64,000 nt of DNA, from positions 744,001 to 808,000 of the forward strand of contig NC_022792.1 in assembly GCF_000504085.1 (NCBI RefSeq), read 5' to 3'. The notes beneath the pieces were generated by a model. It made no database searches. It was given only the letters and a program-made list of their open reading frames with translations, and was not told where the DNA came from. The DNA comes from Pseudothermotoga elfii DSM 9442 = NBRC 107921. Its GTDB lineage: Bacteria; Thermotogota; Thermotogae; Thermotogales; DSM-5069. Positions within the stretch are counted from its first letter, which is position 1, and each line of letters starts with the position of its first letter. The position numbers and the translations under genes were made by a program. This document shows, piece by piece, positions 15,818 to 23,958 of the stretch.

Positions 15818-16084
15818 CTCTGCAAAAAAACAAAACGGATGTTTTTTACCTCGACAGGATTAATTTGTTGAGGATAATTGACAACATTTGTCTATAAATG
15901 AATACACGGCTTTGTTCTGCTGGTAGTACGGCTTTTCGGGATTTTTGTAAAAAAGTCTTAACGATTTCTTATAACCTTTGGGATGGATATGTGCTTATAA
16001 TGACTACGTAAATTTACGAATCGTGATCAATATACTGGACAATATTTCGAGAAATGGCTTTTACAAAGAAAAAGAGGTGTTTTG
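15818..16084. other. Divergent intergenic region between the deaminase and polyamine operons
   Basis: 267 non-coding bases serve both divergent operons. Visible are TTGACA at 15878-15883 without a well-spaced -10 on the plus strand, TTGAGG (15868) 17 bases from TCTATA (15891) as a weak plus promoter, and GACAA-CAT-TTGTC (15880-15892) as an inverted repeat. A consensus TATAAT is at 15996-16001, followed by the palindrome at 16007-16018. I see no riboswitch or small gene. Confidence 0.5.
15996..16018 (+). promoter_or_regulatory. Putative -10 box and overlapping operator of the polyamine operon
   Basis: TATAAT (15996-16001) is followed after 5 bases by the perfect 12-bp palindrome CGTAAATTTACG (16007-16018), which would cover the transcription start. 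That position suits repression. The HTH-cupin regulator encoded 67 bases downstream is the natural candidate to bind it. The -35 box is weak. Confidence 0.45.
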
Positions 16085-16618
16085 ATGAATATTGGAGGAA
16101 AGATAAAGCGTTTGAGATTGTCCCGCGGCTTGACTCAGGAAGAATTGGCTATGCGAACGGATCTTTCCAGAAGTTTTATCTCTCAACTTGAGAGCAATAA
16201 AACATCTCTTGCTGTAGACACGCTTGAAAAAATATTGCGTGCTCTCGGGACTGATTTGAAAGCATTTTTCTCTGAAGAGGAAGAAGCAAAGATCGTTTTC
16301 AAAAAAGAGGATAGAATTCCTGTTTATGATGAACCGGAAGGTATTACATCGTATTTGCTTATGAGCGATGTGGAAACTAAGAAAGTGGATCCCACTCTTG
16401 TTACATTAGCTCCAGGAGCTCAAACAGAGGAAGAGGGTTATCATGAAGGAGATGAATTTGGCTATGTATTGCAAGGTAGAGTTGATTTGTGGCTCGATGG
16501 TGTTAGATACAGGCTGGCTCAGGGAGACTGTTTTTACTATCGAGCAGATAAAAAACATTTTTTGAAAAATCCGAGCAAAAAGAAAGATGCCGTAGTCTTG
16601 TGGATAGAAATTGACTGA
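16085..16618 (+). CDS. HTH-cupin transcriptional regulator (PuuR/XRE family)
   Basis: A 177-residue cytoplasmic regulator. Residues 5-60 are an XRE-type helix-turn-helix ('[20 protein letters not shown]', then '[20 protein letters not shown]'); residues about 105-175 are a cupin barrel with '[16 protein letters not shown]' and '[17 protein letters not shown]'. This pairing is that of PuuR-like polyamine-responsive repressors. Being first in the speD-speE operon, it probably senses polyamines or a related metabolite and controls its own operon. ATG 16085 is preferred over TTG 16082 because GAGGTG is then 5 bases away. Confidence 0.88.
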   Translation: MNIGGKIKRLRLSRGLTQEELAMRTDLSRSFISQLESNKTSLAVDTLEKILRALGTDLKAFFSEEEEAKIVFKKEDRIPVYDEPEGITSYLLMSDVETKKVDPTLVTLAPGAQTEEEGYHEGDEFGYVLQGRVDLWLDGVRYRLAQGDCFYYRADKKHFLKNPSKKKDAVVLWIEID

Positions 16619-16631
16619 TGGGGAGGGATTA

Positions 16632-17048
16632 ATGGTGAAAAAAAGCCTGGGAAGACACCTGATTGCGGAATTCTATGATTGTGATCAAAGAACACTGGAT
16701 GATGTTCAGTTTGTGGAACAAAAAATGAGGGATGCGGCTATAGTAGCAGGAGCCACAATTATAGGTAGTTCTTTTCATAGGTTCCTCCCCTACGGGGTGA
16801 GTGGAGTTGTTGTCATATCGGAATCGCATCTCACTATTCATACCTGGCCCGAGTATGGTTATGCCGCCATTGATTTGTTCACATGTGGAGAAGATACTAA
16901 CCCCTGGAGAGCTTTTGATTATCTGAAAGAGGCTTTTGGGGCAAGAAGAACTCAGGTTGTTGAGCACACTCGCGGTGATTATAACGCCATAGGTATACCT
17001 ATAGATTCCCCCCACAAAGCAATTAAAGGAGGTGTTTGCAGTGCCTGA
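16632..17048 (+). CDS. speD: S-adenosylmethionine decarboxylase proenzyme
   Basis: A 138-residue class 1B (prokaryotic, SpeH-type) AdoMet decarboxylase. The proenzyme self-cleaves before the serine of '[14 protein letters not shown]', turning that serine into the pyruvoyl group; His and Cys of 'HLTIHTWPE...LFTCG' complete the site. It supplies decarboxylated AdoMet, the aminopropyl donor used by the next gene. Start at ATG 16632 follows GGGGAGGGA; the longer frame from 16611 overlaps the regulator. It overlaps speE by 8 bases. Confidence 0.97.
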   Translation: MVKKSLGRHLIAEFYDCDQRTLDDVQFVEQKMRDAAIVAGATIIGSSFHRFLPYGVSGVVVISESHLTIHTWPEYGYAAIDLFTCGEDTNPWRAFDYLKEAFGARRTQVVEHTRGDYNAIGIPIDSPHKAIKGGVCSA

Positions 17049-17913
17049 AAAAATGATACCAGGAAAACATCTGTGGTTTTTTGATTATTTTCCCGGTGGC
17101 GATGTAGGGCTTTTCATGAGGATATCCAATATGGTGCACTCTCAGCAAACCCGGTATCAGAGAATAGACATTTTTGACAACCCAACACTTGGTAGAGTAT
17201 TCGCACTCGATGGTATTACAATGACTACGGATGCAGATGAGTTTATGTATCATGAAATGCTTGCTCATGTTCCAATGTTTTCTCACCCAAATCCAGTTTC
17301 TGTTCTTATTGTTGGTGGTGGCGATGGTGGAACATTAAGAGAAGTTTTGAGACATCCAGGAGTTAAGAGAGCCGTTTTATGTGAAATAGATGAACAGGTT
17401 GTTGAAGCAGCAAGGCAATATTTGAAAACAAGCGAATCATTCGATGACAAAAGGGCAGAGTTCGCTTATGAGAATGGCGCGGATTATGTAAAACGTTTTA
17501 AAAATGAGTTTGATGTTATAATTATTGACTCGACTGATCCCACTGCGGGCGAAGGCGGCCATCTTTTCACGCAAGAATTTTACAAATCGTGTTTTGATGC
17601 ATTGAGAGAAGATGGAATTTTAACTGTGCAGGCCGAGAATGCTTTATATGATTTCGGATGGACAAAGATAACTCACAGGAGAATATCTTCCGTTTTTCCG
17701 ATAGTCAAAGCTTATCAGGGATTTGTACCTACATATCCATCTGGATACTGGCTGTATATTTTCGCATCAAAGAACATTGATCCGGTTGAAAATTTCAGGT
17801 ACGATGATGCGAAAAATATGTCCCAGAAATTGAAATATTATAATGAAGAACTTCATAAAGCTTGCTTTGTGTTGCCAAATTTTATAAAAAATGAACTTAA
17901 GGGAAAGATGTGA
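17041..17913 (+). CDS. speE: Polyamine aminopropyltransferase (spermidine synthase)
   Basis: A 290-residue Rossmann-fold aminopropyltransferase. '[17 protein letters not shown]' is the decarboxylated-AdoMet-binding loop, '[12 protein letters not shown]' holds the acidic ribose ligand, and '[16 protein letters not shown]' the catalytic Asp segment. The sequence is very like the Thermotoga maritima enzyme, which transfers aminopropyl groups to putrescine and longer polyamines. Start at GTG 17041, 6 bases after AAAGGAGGTG; the upstream GTG at 17032 lies inside that ribosome site. Confidence 0.97.
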   Translation: MPEKMIPGKHLWFFDYFPGGDVGLFMRISNMVHSQQTRYQRIDIFDNPTLGRVFALDGITMTTDADEFMYHEMLAHVPMFSHPNPVSVLIVGGGDGGTLREVLRHPGVKRAVLCEIDEQVVEAARQYLKTSESFDDKRAEFAYENGADYVKRFKNEFDVIIIDSTDPTAGEGGHLFTQEFYKSCFDALREDGILTVQAENALYDFGWTKITHRRISSVFPIVKAYQGFVPTYPSGYWLYIFASKNIDPVENFRYDDAKNMSQKLKYYNEELHKACFVLPNFIKNELKGKM

Positions 17914-18719
17914 TGGAAAAAATATTTGAATGGTATCTCGAGGTAAAAGATACTGATTTAGCAGAAGAAATGCTGATTTCCGAGGATTTTTTCAATTATG
18001 CTGTTGAAAATGAAGCTGATGAAAAGAGAATAATCCTTTACACAGATAACGAAGAGTTTGTCGATAAAGTTGTGACTCGCTTACAGGCGAAGATATTCAA
18101 AAAGAATATTACTTACAGTAAAGACTGGTTTAGATATCTGGCTATGAAACCCTTTAGAATTCTAAATAAAGTGTGGATAGATCCAACAGGAAAATTCCAG
18201 GTAGATGATGGTATAGTGATTAAGATGAGACCATCTGCAGCTTTTGGAACGGGGGATCATCCAACTACAATGCTTTGTGCCGAATTTCTGGAACGTTATT
18301 TGAAAAATTCATGCTCTGTACTTGATGTTGGCTGTGGTACTGCAGTCCTGTCGATAATTGCAAAAAGACTTGGAGCGAGAAAAGTGACAGCTCTGGATAA
18401 CGATCCTGTTGCTGTGGAAGTAGCGCGGGGTTTTGTTCGTGAAAATAATGTTGAAGTTGATGTTATTGTTTCCGATTTGCTCAACGGGGTGAACGGGGAG
18501 TATGATATAGTAGTTGCAAACATAGTAACCCCGGTCATAATTGAATTATTAAATCAAATTCATAAAGTTTCCAAGAAAGGCGAAACGGTTTTGATAATTT
18601 CTGGTATACCTGTAAAAGATGAACAGAGGATAGTTGGAGAGATTCAAAACAAAGAATTTGTGATTCTTATGGATGGTGAGAAAGCCGGTTGGAAGGTATT
18701 TGCCGTGAAGATTTGTTAG
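17913..18719 (+). CDS. prmA: Ribosomal protein L11 methyltransferase
   Basis: A 268-residue AdoMet-dependent methyltransferase. 'AFGTGDHPTT' before motif I, motif I 'VLDVGCGTAVLSI', 'ALDNDPVAVEVA' and the 'VANIV' segment form the PrmA signature (N-P-P-x replaced by N-I as usual in PrmA). It methylates lysines and the N-terminus of ribosomal protein L11. The N-terminal about 110 residues fit the substrate-recognition domain. ATG 17913 overlaps the speE stop by one base; GTG 17910 is also possible. Confidence 0.93.
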   Translation: MEKIFEWYLEVKDTDLAEEMLISEDFFNYAVENEADEKRIILYTDNEEFVDKVVTRLQAKIFKKNITYSKDWFRYLAMKPFRILNKVWIDPTGKFQVDDGIVIKMRPSAAFGTGDHPTTMLCAEFLERYLKNSCSVLDVGCGTAVLSIIAKRLGARKVTALDNDPVAVEVARGFVRENNVEVDVIVSDLLNGVNGEYDIVVANIVTPVIIELLNQIHKVSKKGETVLIISGIPVKDEQRIVGEIQNKEFVILMDGEKAGWKVFAVKIC

Positions 18720-19204
18720 TTATTGAAAAGCAAATTGGGCGTTTTCCTCGTAATGTGAGAAGAGTTATGAAAAGGTGTACTTATGGTTTCCCTGTTGTCA
18801 TCGAGACATTTCCAGTTGTGGAGGGGAAACCTTTTCCAACTCTTTACTGGCTTACATGTCCTTTTTTGGTTAGGGAAATTTCTCGTTTGGAAGAAAAGGG
18901 ATGGATTAGGGAATTTGAAAAGTTAATAATGACAGATTTGATATTCCGTGAGCGGTATATACAGTCTCATAGTGAGATCAAGAAAAGGCGTATGAATTTT
19001 ACAAAAGATGAATTTGTGAAGACGAAGCTGAGTGAGGTTGGTACAGGAGGTATAAGAGATCTGACGAAAGTAAAATGCCTGCATTTACATGTTGCTGATT
19101 ACCTTGCTGGTGTCAAGAATCCTGTGGGTGAACGTGTTTTAAAGATGATAAAGAATTACACTTGCAATCTTCAATATTGCGCACATGAACTTTTTGAAAG
19201 TTGA
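18689..19204 (+). CDS. DUF501 family protein
   Basis: A 171-residue protein of the DUF501 family. 'IGRFPRNVRRVMKRCTYGFPVVIETFP' followed by 'GKPFPTLYWLTCPFLVREISRLEEKG' is its conserved core, with the block F-P-T-L-Y-W-L-T-C-P. Near the C-terminus 'LTKVKCLHLHVADYLAGVKNPVGERV' adds a conserved Cys-x-H-x-H cluster and two more cysteines follow, so a metal site is possible. Function is unknown. It begins with TTG inside the end of prmA (31-bp overlap); the start is uncertain. Confidence 0.85.
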   Translation: MEGICREDLLVIEKQIGRFPRNVRRVMKRCTYGFPVVIETFPVVEGKPFPTLYWLTCPFLVREISRLEEKGWIREFEKLIMTDLIFRERYIQSHSEIKKRRMNFTKDEFVKTKLSEVGTGGIRDLTKVKCLHLHVADYLAGVKNPVGERVLKMIKNYTCNLQYCAHELFES

Positions 19205-19228
19205 TCGTGTCAAATTAGGAGGAGCAGG

Positions 19229-19783
19229 ATGCGAGATGAAGAATTCCTCAGAGGACTCAAGCGCGGAGAGAATTGGGCATACAGAATACTTTACAACGAA
19301 TATGCAGGAAGGATTGGCAGTGTTGCAAGAACTTACCTTGGAGCAGATGATGTTGACGATGTCGTGCAAGAGGTGATTCTGAGGATTTTTAAAGGAATAA
19401 AAAGATTCAAAGGAGATTCGAAGTTATCAACATGGATTTACAAGATTTCAGTAAATGTTTGCAAAGATTACCTTGCACGTTACAAGAGAAGGAATGAAAT
19501 ACTCACCGATTTTGCAGAAGACGAAGAAGGTTCACTACCACATCCTGTTTCTGAATCAAATACTTTCCTTGAGACCGCAGGAGAAATCGAGTATGAGAGA
19601 ATTATGGAGTTAATAGAGAAGCTTTCGCCTGAGGATAGATTGCTTATCAAACTTAGAGATATAGACGGTTTGAGTTATGAGGAAATTAGTCAAGTAATTG
19701 ATAAACCTGTAGGAAGTGTTAAAAGCAGCTTGCACTATGCTCGTAAGAGGTTGAGGAAGTTGCTTGAGGGGGCGAATGAATGA
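19229..19783 (+). CDS. ECF-type RNA polymerase sigma factor
   Basis: A 184-residue sigma-70 family factor of the extracytoplasmic group. Region 2 spans about 15-95 ('DDVDDVVQEVILRIFKGIKRF' is the core-binding 2.1-2.2 segment and 'LSTWIYKISVNVCKDYLAR' is 2.4). Region 4 spans about 125-180 ('LSPEDRLLIKLRDIDGLSYEEI' then 'PVGSVKSSLHYARKRLRKLL'). Regions 1 and 3 are missing, as usual for ECF. AGGAGGAG precedes the ATG. The stop overlaps the next gene as ATGA, which links it to its likely anti-sigma factor. Confidence 0.95.
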   Translation: MRDEEFLRGLKRGENWAYRILYNEYAGRIGSVARTYLGADDVDDVVQEVILRIFKGIKRFKGDSKLSTWIYKISVNVCKDYLARYKRRNEILTDFAEDEEGSLPHPVSESNTFLETAGEIEYERIMELIEKLSPEDRLLIKLRDIDGLSYEEISQVIDKPVGSVKSSLHYARKRLRKLLEGANE

Positions 19784-20130
19784 ATGAAGAGATTTTTCAA
19801 AAATTTCTTGATGGAGAATTAAATGAAGAAGAACTTGACGAGGAAACCCGCCAGAGTCTTGGAATTTATGTTAAAACTATCCATTTGATGAAAGTCAGGT
19901 TTGAGTACAAACCGGGTAAAAATCTCGAGGACAGGGTTTTTTCAAAATTGCACAGGAAAAGAAGGATTTTTTCTCAGCTTGCCATAGCAATTTCTGCAGC
20001 GGTGGTACTTCTCTTTGTAATGACAAATGTGATATTTGAAAAAAAGCCATCTTTGCCGTCAGAACAGGTTACAGTAAGTGAAGTTTTCGATTACTTGAGT
20101 TTGGTAAAATTGGTGGGAGATGGATTTTGA
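19780..20130 (+). CDS. Probable membrane anti-sigma factor
   Basis: A 116-residue single-pass membrane protein. The cytoplasmic N-terminus is acidic ('EEIFQKFLDGELNEEELDEET') with the short-helix look of zf-HC2/RsiW-like anti-sigma domains, but no His-x3-Cys-x2-Cys zinc motif is present. One membrane helix is at about 66-86, leaving a short exterior tail of about 30 residues. The call rests on position and topology: ATGA overlap with the ECF sigma gene and a secreted protein next. It would sequester the sigma factor until an envelope signal triggers release. Confidence 0.65.
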   Translation: MNEEIFQKFLDGELNEEELDEETRQSLGIYVKTIHLMKVRFEYKPGKNLEDRVFSKLHRKRRIFSQLAIAISAAVVLLFVMTNVIFEKKPSLPSEQVTVSEVFDYLSLVKLVGDGF

Positions 20131-20157
20131 GTATCTCTCAGGAGCGGTGAATAACGA

Positions 20158-20973
20158 ATGAGAAAAGTTTTGATATTTGCCTATGCTATAATTGTCGTCG
20201 CCTTTGCACTTGGACAGTCTTTTGTAGAACTTTTTTTAAACAGCTCTTATTTTGGTCGGAGAATTGTTACAGAATACGGTGCAAGTAACAAAAGCCGAAT
20301 TGAGATTGTCTACAGATGGCCCGAGGATAAAATCGTTCAGGTGCTGTCCCCTCTGGTTTTAATATGGGCGAAACATTCTGGATCTTTTATCATGGGGCAT
20401 GCTAATAATTTTCGCATGTCTCCTTTGGAAATTCTGGATCTTGAAGATCTGTTCATCAAGCAGTTAAAGCAGATTGGAATTTCAAAAGTGGAGAAATTAG
20501 AAAATAAATACAGAATATCTATAGATTCTCCTTCCGGTCTTTTCACAGCTACGATAAATGACAAAGGTTATCCTGAAAAGATAACGCGTATTTTTCAGGG
20601 TATAACGACAGAATTGGTTTACGAAGACATCCAGCCGCTTGATCAAAGTTTCGATGAGATTGCCAGAAAGTACAATATAAAACTTACAGATAATTCAATA
20701 ACTTTGCCCAATGAGATTAAGGAAATCTTGAAGACAGTTTCCTGGTACACTGTTTCAAGGTTGAAAATAGGTAGTGAGCAGGTTGTTCTAATAATGGCAA
20801 ATCATAAATCTGGCTCTATTTTCAAAATGGTTTATTCTTCTCGAGAAGTAAACATAAACATCGAACAAAACGAAAAAATGATTCAATGCAAAGGCGATGG
20901 GTATTACATATACGTTATAACCCAGGATGAAGAAGTATTTGATCAAATACAGCAAATTATTTCTTCTGAGTAA
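20158..20973 (+). CDS. Secreted protein of the sigma/anti-sigma operon (LolA/RseB-like shape)
   Basis: A 271-residue protein with a signal peptide (1-19, 'VLIFAYAIIVVAFALGQ'). The remainder is soluble and beta-rich, with alternating segments such as 'YRISIDSPSGLFTATINDKGYPEKITRIF' split over short strands, which resembles outer-membrane lipoprotein-sorting (LolA/LolB/RseB) folds that bind lipids. I recognise no family for certain. Since RseB is the periplasmic partner of RseA in the sigma-E system, a sensor role beside this ECF pair is an inference from context. No catalytic motif is seen. Confidence 0.5.
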   Translation: MRKVLIFAYAIIVVAFALGQSFVELFLNSSYFGRRIVTEYGASNKSRIEIVYRWPEDKIVQVLSPLVLIWAKHSGSFIMGHANNFRMSPLEILDLEDLFIKQLKQIGISKVEKLENKYRISIDSPSGLFTATINDKGYPEKITRIFQGITTELVYEDIQPLDQSFDEIARKYNIKLTDNSITLPNEIKEILKTVSWYTVSRLKIGSEQVVLIMANHKSGSIFKMVYSSREVNINIEQNEKMIQCKGDGYYIYVITQDEEVFDQIQQIISSE

Positions 20974-20993
20974 TCTAATCAAAGGTGATTTCT

Positions 20994-22640
20994 TTGTCTA
21001 AGAAGGCACTCCTGATAGATGGTTATGTCGATGAGCCAGCTGCTTTTGGAGTACCACCTTACATAAGCCATTATGTTCGCTATGCCGCCGGTATTTTGAC
21101 GATAAAAGGTTATGATGTCACTTACCTGACTATAGATCAAATCCGCGCTAAAAATTTGTGGAATTTTTCGTCTTCATTTGATCTTGTTTTATTAGTAGGC
21201 GGCGTAGCAGTACCTGGAAAATATGTTGGTGGGAATCCTGTCAATTTCAAAGAAATGCAAAGAATATTTTCAAATTGCAGAGGCATTCGATTGATTGCAG
21301 GGCCATTTTCGCTGTTTTATGCGAAAAGGGGAGGATCAAGGGCATACCAGTCCCCTATTCATGCAGATTATTTACTTGGCCCTGATCTGGCAATCGATCT
21401 TTACAATTATCTTTTTGAAACCAATATACCTCGAAATGACTGGAGGATTATTCAGACCGCAGCCGTCTGGGGAGCCTCTATTATCAAACAGCATCCGAGA
21501 TATCCTCATATCATTTGCGAAGTCGAATTGTCGCGTGGATGCGAAAGAAGAACTCATTGCAGCTTCTGCATAGAACCTATTTTTTATCCTGGATTTACTT
21601 CAAGGCCCGTTCAGCATGTTTTAGAAGAAATCACAGAACTTTACAAAAATGGGTGTGTTGCTTTCAGATTTGGCAGGACTGCTAATATCCTGGCTTACTA
21701 TTTTGAAAAAGATGGTAAGCCTTGCAAAGAAGCGTTTAAAGAATTGTATGAAGGTATTTGGAAGAGTTGTCCTGAAATAAAAGTTCTTCACCACGATAAT
21801 GCAAACCCTGCATTCATAACACATTTTGAAAGAGAATGCACAGAAATTCTTGAAACAATTGCTAAGTGGAATACATCGGGAGATGTGTTGTCTTTCGGGG
21901 TAGAAAGTTTTGATGTAAAGGTACTTAAAATGAACAATATCATGAACGATCCTGAAAATATTGTTCGTGCTATAGAGATTGTGAATGAGATCGGAAAATT
22001 CAGGGCAGATGGTATTCCAAAGCTTTTGCCGGGTATAAATTTGCTTCATGGACTTATGGGTGAAACGGACCAAACTTTTGAAGAAAACCTAAAATGGTTG
22101 AAAACGATCTTGGAGAAAGGTCTGTTACTAAGGAGAATAAATATACGTCAGGTCATAATTGAACCAAAAACAGCTCTCTGGAGATATTCAAAGGTGGGGA
22201 AACTAAAATTTAATCGAAATCTTTTCAAGATATACAAAGAAAAAATCAGGCAGGAAATAGATTTGCCAATGATAAAAAAAGTATTTCCTTTAGGTTCGGT
22301 AATAAGGTCTGTATACCCTGAGTACACTGAAGGTTCCATTACTTTTGCAAGGCAACTCGGGAGCTATCCTGTTTTGATAGGTGTAGGAGGAAAAATTTTT
22401 GATTGTTCAGATGTAGTGGTTGTAGACCATGGGCCCCGTTCGCTCACAGCGGTGAAGTACCCTTTAAATATTAATAAGGCTTCTTATGAAGAACTGGTAT
22501 TGATTCCCACAATAGGTCAAAAACGTGCAAGCAAAATAATACTTAACAGACCGTTTTCTTCCTTTGAGCAGTTGAAAGAAGTTCTCAATGATGAAAATTG
22601 CCTGCAAGTACTTCAACAGGTGAATGCTGTGGTATTATGA
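20994..22640 (+). CDS. Radical SAM protein with C-terminal helix-hairpin-helix (COG1031-like)
   Basis: A 548-residue Fe-S enzyme of unknown reaction. An N-terminal about 150-residue region resembles a B12-binding-type Rossmann fold without its His motif. The radical SAM cluster motif is C-x5-C-x2-C (Cys183, Cys189, Cys192 in 'GCERRTHCSFC') rather than the usual C-x3-C-x2-C. The last about 60 residues ('NINKASYEELVLIPTIGQ', then KRASKII) are a ComEA-like helix-hairpin-helix that may bind nucleic acid. This architecture is that of COG1031, known mostly from archaea. Start at TTG 20994, 5 bases after AAAGGTGA. Confidence 0.82.
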   Translation: MSKKALLIDGYVDEPAAFGVPPYISHYVRYAAGILTIKGYDVTYLTIDQIRAKNLWNFSSSFDLVLLVGGVAVPGKYVGGNPVNFKEMQRIFSNCRGIRLIAGPFSLFYAKRGGSRAYQSPIHADYLLGPDLAIDLYNYLFETNIPRNDWRIIQTAAVWGASIIKQHPRYPHIICEVELSRGCERRTHCSFCIEPIFYPGFTSRPVQHVLEEITELYKNGCVAFRFGRTANILAYYFEKDGKPCKEAFKELYEGIWKSCPEIKVLHHDNANPAFITHFERECTEILETIAKWNTSGDVLSFGVESFDVKVLKMNNIMNDPENIVRAIEIVNEIGKFRADGIPKLLPGINLLHGLMGETDQTFEENLKWLKTILEKGLLLRRINIRQVIIEPKTALWRYSKVGKLKFNRNLFKIYKEKIRQEIDLPMIKKVFPLGSVIRSVYPEYTEGSITFARQLGSYPVLIGVGGKIFDCSDVVVVDHGPRSLTAVKYPLNINKASYEELVLIPTIGQKRASKIILNRPFSSFEQLKEVLNDENCLQVLQQVNAVVL

Positions 22641-22656
22641 ATCTGGGAGGGTTTGA

Positions 22657-23958
22657 GTGAGATACGAGCGTGTTAAAGGAACAGTGGATATCTTTGGACA
22701 GGATATACCTTACTGGTATTTTGTTGAGCAAAGAGCAATTCAAGTTGCTCTGCTTTTCGGTTATAAAGAAATACGTACTCCAGTGTTTGAGCAAACGGAG
22801 CTTTTTGCCAGAAGTGTTGGCCAGGAAACAGATATAGTCCAGAAAGAAATGTATACCTTTACTGATAAAGGTGGAAGAAGTATAACTCTCAGGCCTGAAG
22901 GTACTGCTCCAACAATAAGGGCATTTCTCGAAAATTCCATGATTAACCTTGGATTACCTCAGCGGTTTTACTATCTTGGTCCGATGTTTCGATATGAGAG
23001 ACCCCAGGCTGGTAGGCTGAGGCAGTTCCATCAGTTTGGCATTGAATTGATAGGATCAGCTGATCCTGCAGCAGATGTGGAAACTATTCAGCTTGCTAAA
23101 ATGTTTCTGGATTCACTCGAACTGAAAAAATACAAAATATACATAAATTCCATAGGATGCCAGGAGTGCAGAAGAGCTTATAAAGAAGCTCTCAGAAGTT
23201 ACTACGAACATCACTATGACCACATATGCGATGATTGCAAAAGGCGGTTTGAGACAAATATAATGAGGCTTCTTGACTGCAAAGTAGACATTAATGTAGC
23301 AAAACAGGCCCCAAAAATTTCAGATTACCTGTGTGATCATTGTAGAGATCATTACGAGAGCATCAAACAAATGCTCACAGATCTTCGTGTTTATTTCCAT
23401 GAAGATAGCAGTTTAGTGAGAGGACTGGATTATTACACACGTACAGTTTTTGAAATAAAACACGAATCACTTGGGGCTCAGAGTACCATACTGGCTGGCG
23501 GAAGATATGATGGATTGTGTAAAGAGCTTGGTGGCCATGATATACCCTCCCTTGGATTTGCATCTGGCATAGAAAGATTAATTTTAGCTGTAAAAGCTGA
23601 GGAGATCGAGATTCCAAAGCCTCCATACTGTGATGTTTATATAGCTTCTATTGGTAAGCAAGCACGGGTAAAGGCTTTTCAGATCGCGCAAGGTCTCAGG
23701 TTGTGTAAGATACCAGTGATAAGTGATGTTAATTCAAGATCTTTAAAGGCGCAATTAAAGCATGCAGACAAACTTGGGGCTATTTTAGCAATAATAATAG
23801 GAGAGAATGAGTTGGCCCAGTCGACCGTTCAGGTGAAAAATTTGCTCACTGAGACTCAGTCTGAAGTTGAGTTTGATTATGTTGTCGATTATGTTTTGGA
23901 TCTGTTGAAAGTTGAAGGGAGGAAAGGCCGTGGATTTCGAGAGGGAAATAACACTTGA
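22657..23958 (+). CDS. hisS: Histidyl-tRNA synthetase
   Basis: A 433-residue class II aminoacyl-tRNA synthetase. Motif 1 lies near 'YKEIRTPVFEQTELF', motif 2 in 'FRYERPQAGRLRQFHQFG', the histidine-specific motifs in 'VRGLDYYTRTVFE' and 'ILAGGRYDGL', and motif 3 in 'SLGFASGIERL'. The C-terminal about 95 residues are the anticodon-binding domain. A four-cysteine cluster around 167-192 (CQEC, CDDC) plus CDHC is an extra, possibly zinc-binding, insert found in part of the family. GTG start after GGGAGGG. The tail overlaps glpX by 29 bases. Confidence 0.97.
   Translation: MRYERVKGTVDIFGQDIPYWYFVEQRAIQVALLFGYKEIRTPVFEQTELFARSVGQETDIVQKEMYTFTDKGGRSITLRPEGTAPTIRAFLENSMINLGLPQRFYYLGPMFRYERPQAGRLRQFHQFGIELIGSADPAADVETIQLAKMFLDSLELKKYKIYINSIGCQECRRAYKEALRSYYEHHYDHICDDCKRRFETNIMRLLDCKVDINVAKQAPKISDYLCDHCRDHYESIKQMLTDLRVYFHEDSSLVRGLDYYTRTVFEIKHESLGAQSTILAGGRYDGLCKELGGHDIPSLGFASGIERLILAVKAEEIEIPKPPYCDVYIASIGKQARVKAFQIAQGLRLCKIPVISDVNSRSLKAQLKHADKLGAILAIIIGENELAQSTVQVKNLLTETQSEVEFDYVVDYVLDLLKVEGRKGRGFREGNNT

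Noticed and set aside
15878-15906. TTGACA as a strong plus-strand promoter for the polyamine operon
   Set aside because: At 16-18 bases downstream there is no acceptable -10 (AATACA), and it lies 200 bases from the first gene; TATAAT at 15996 is a better candidate.
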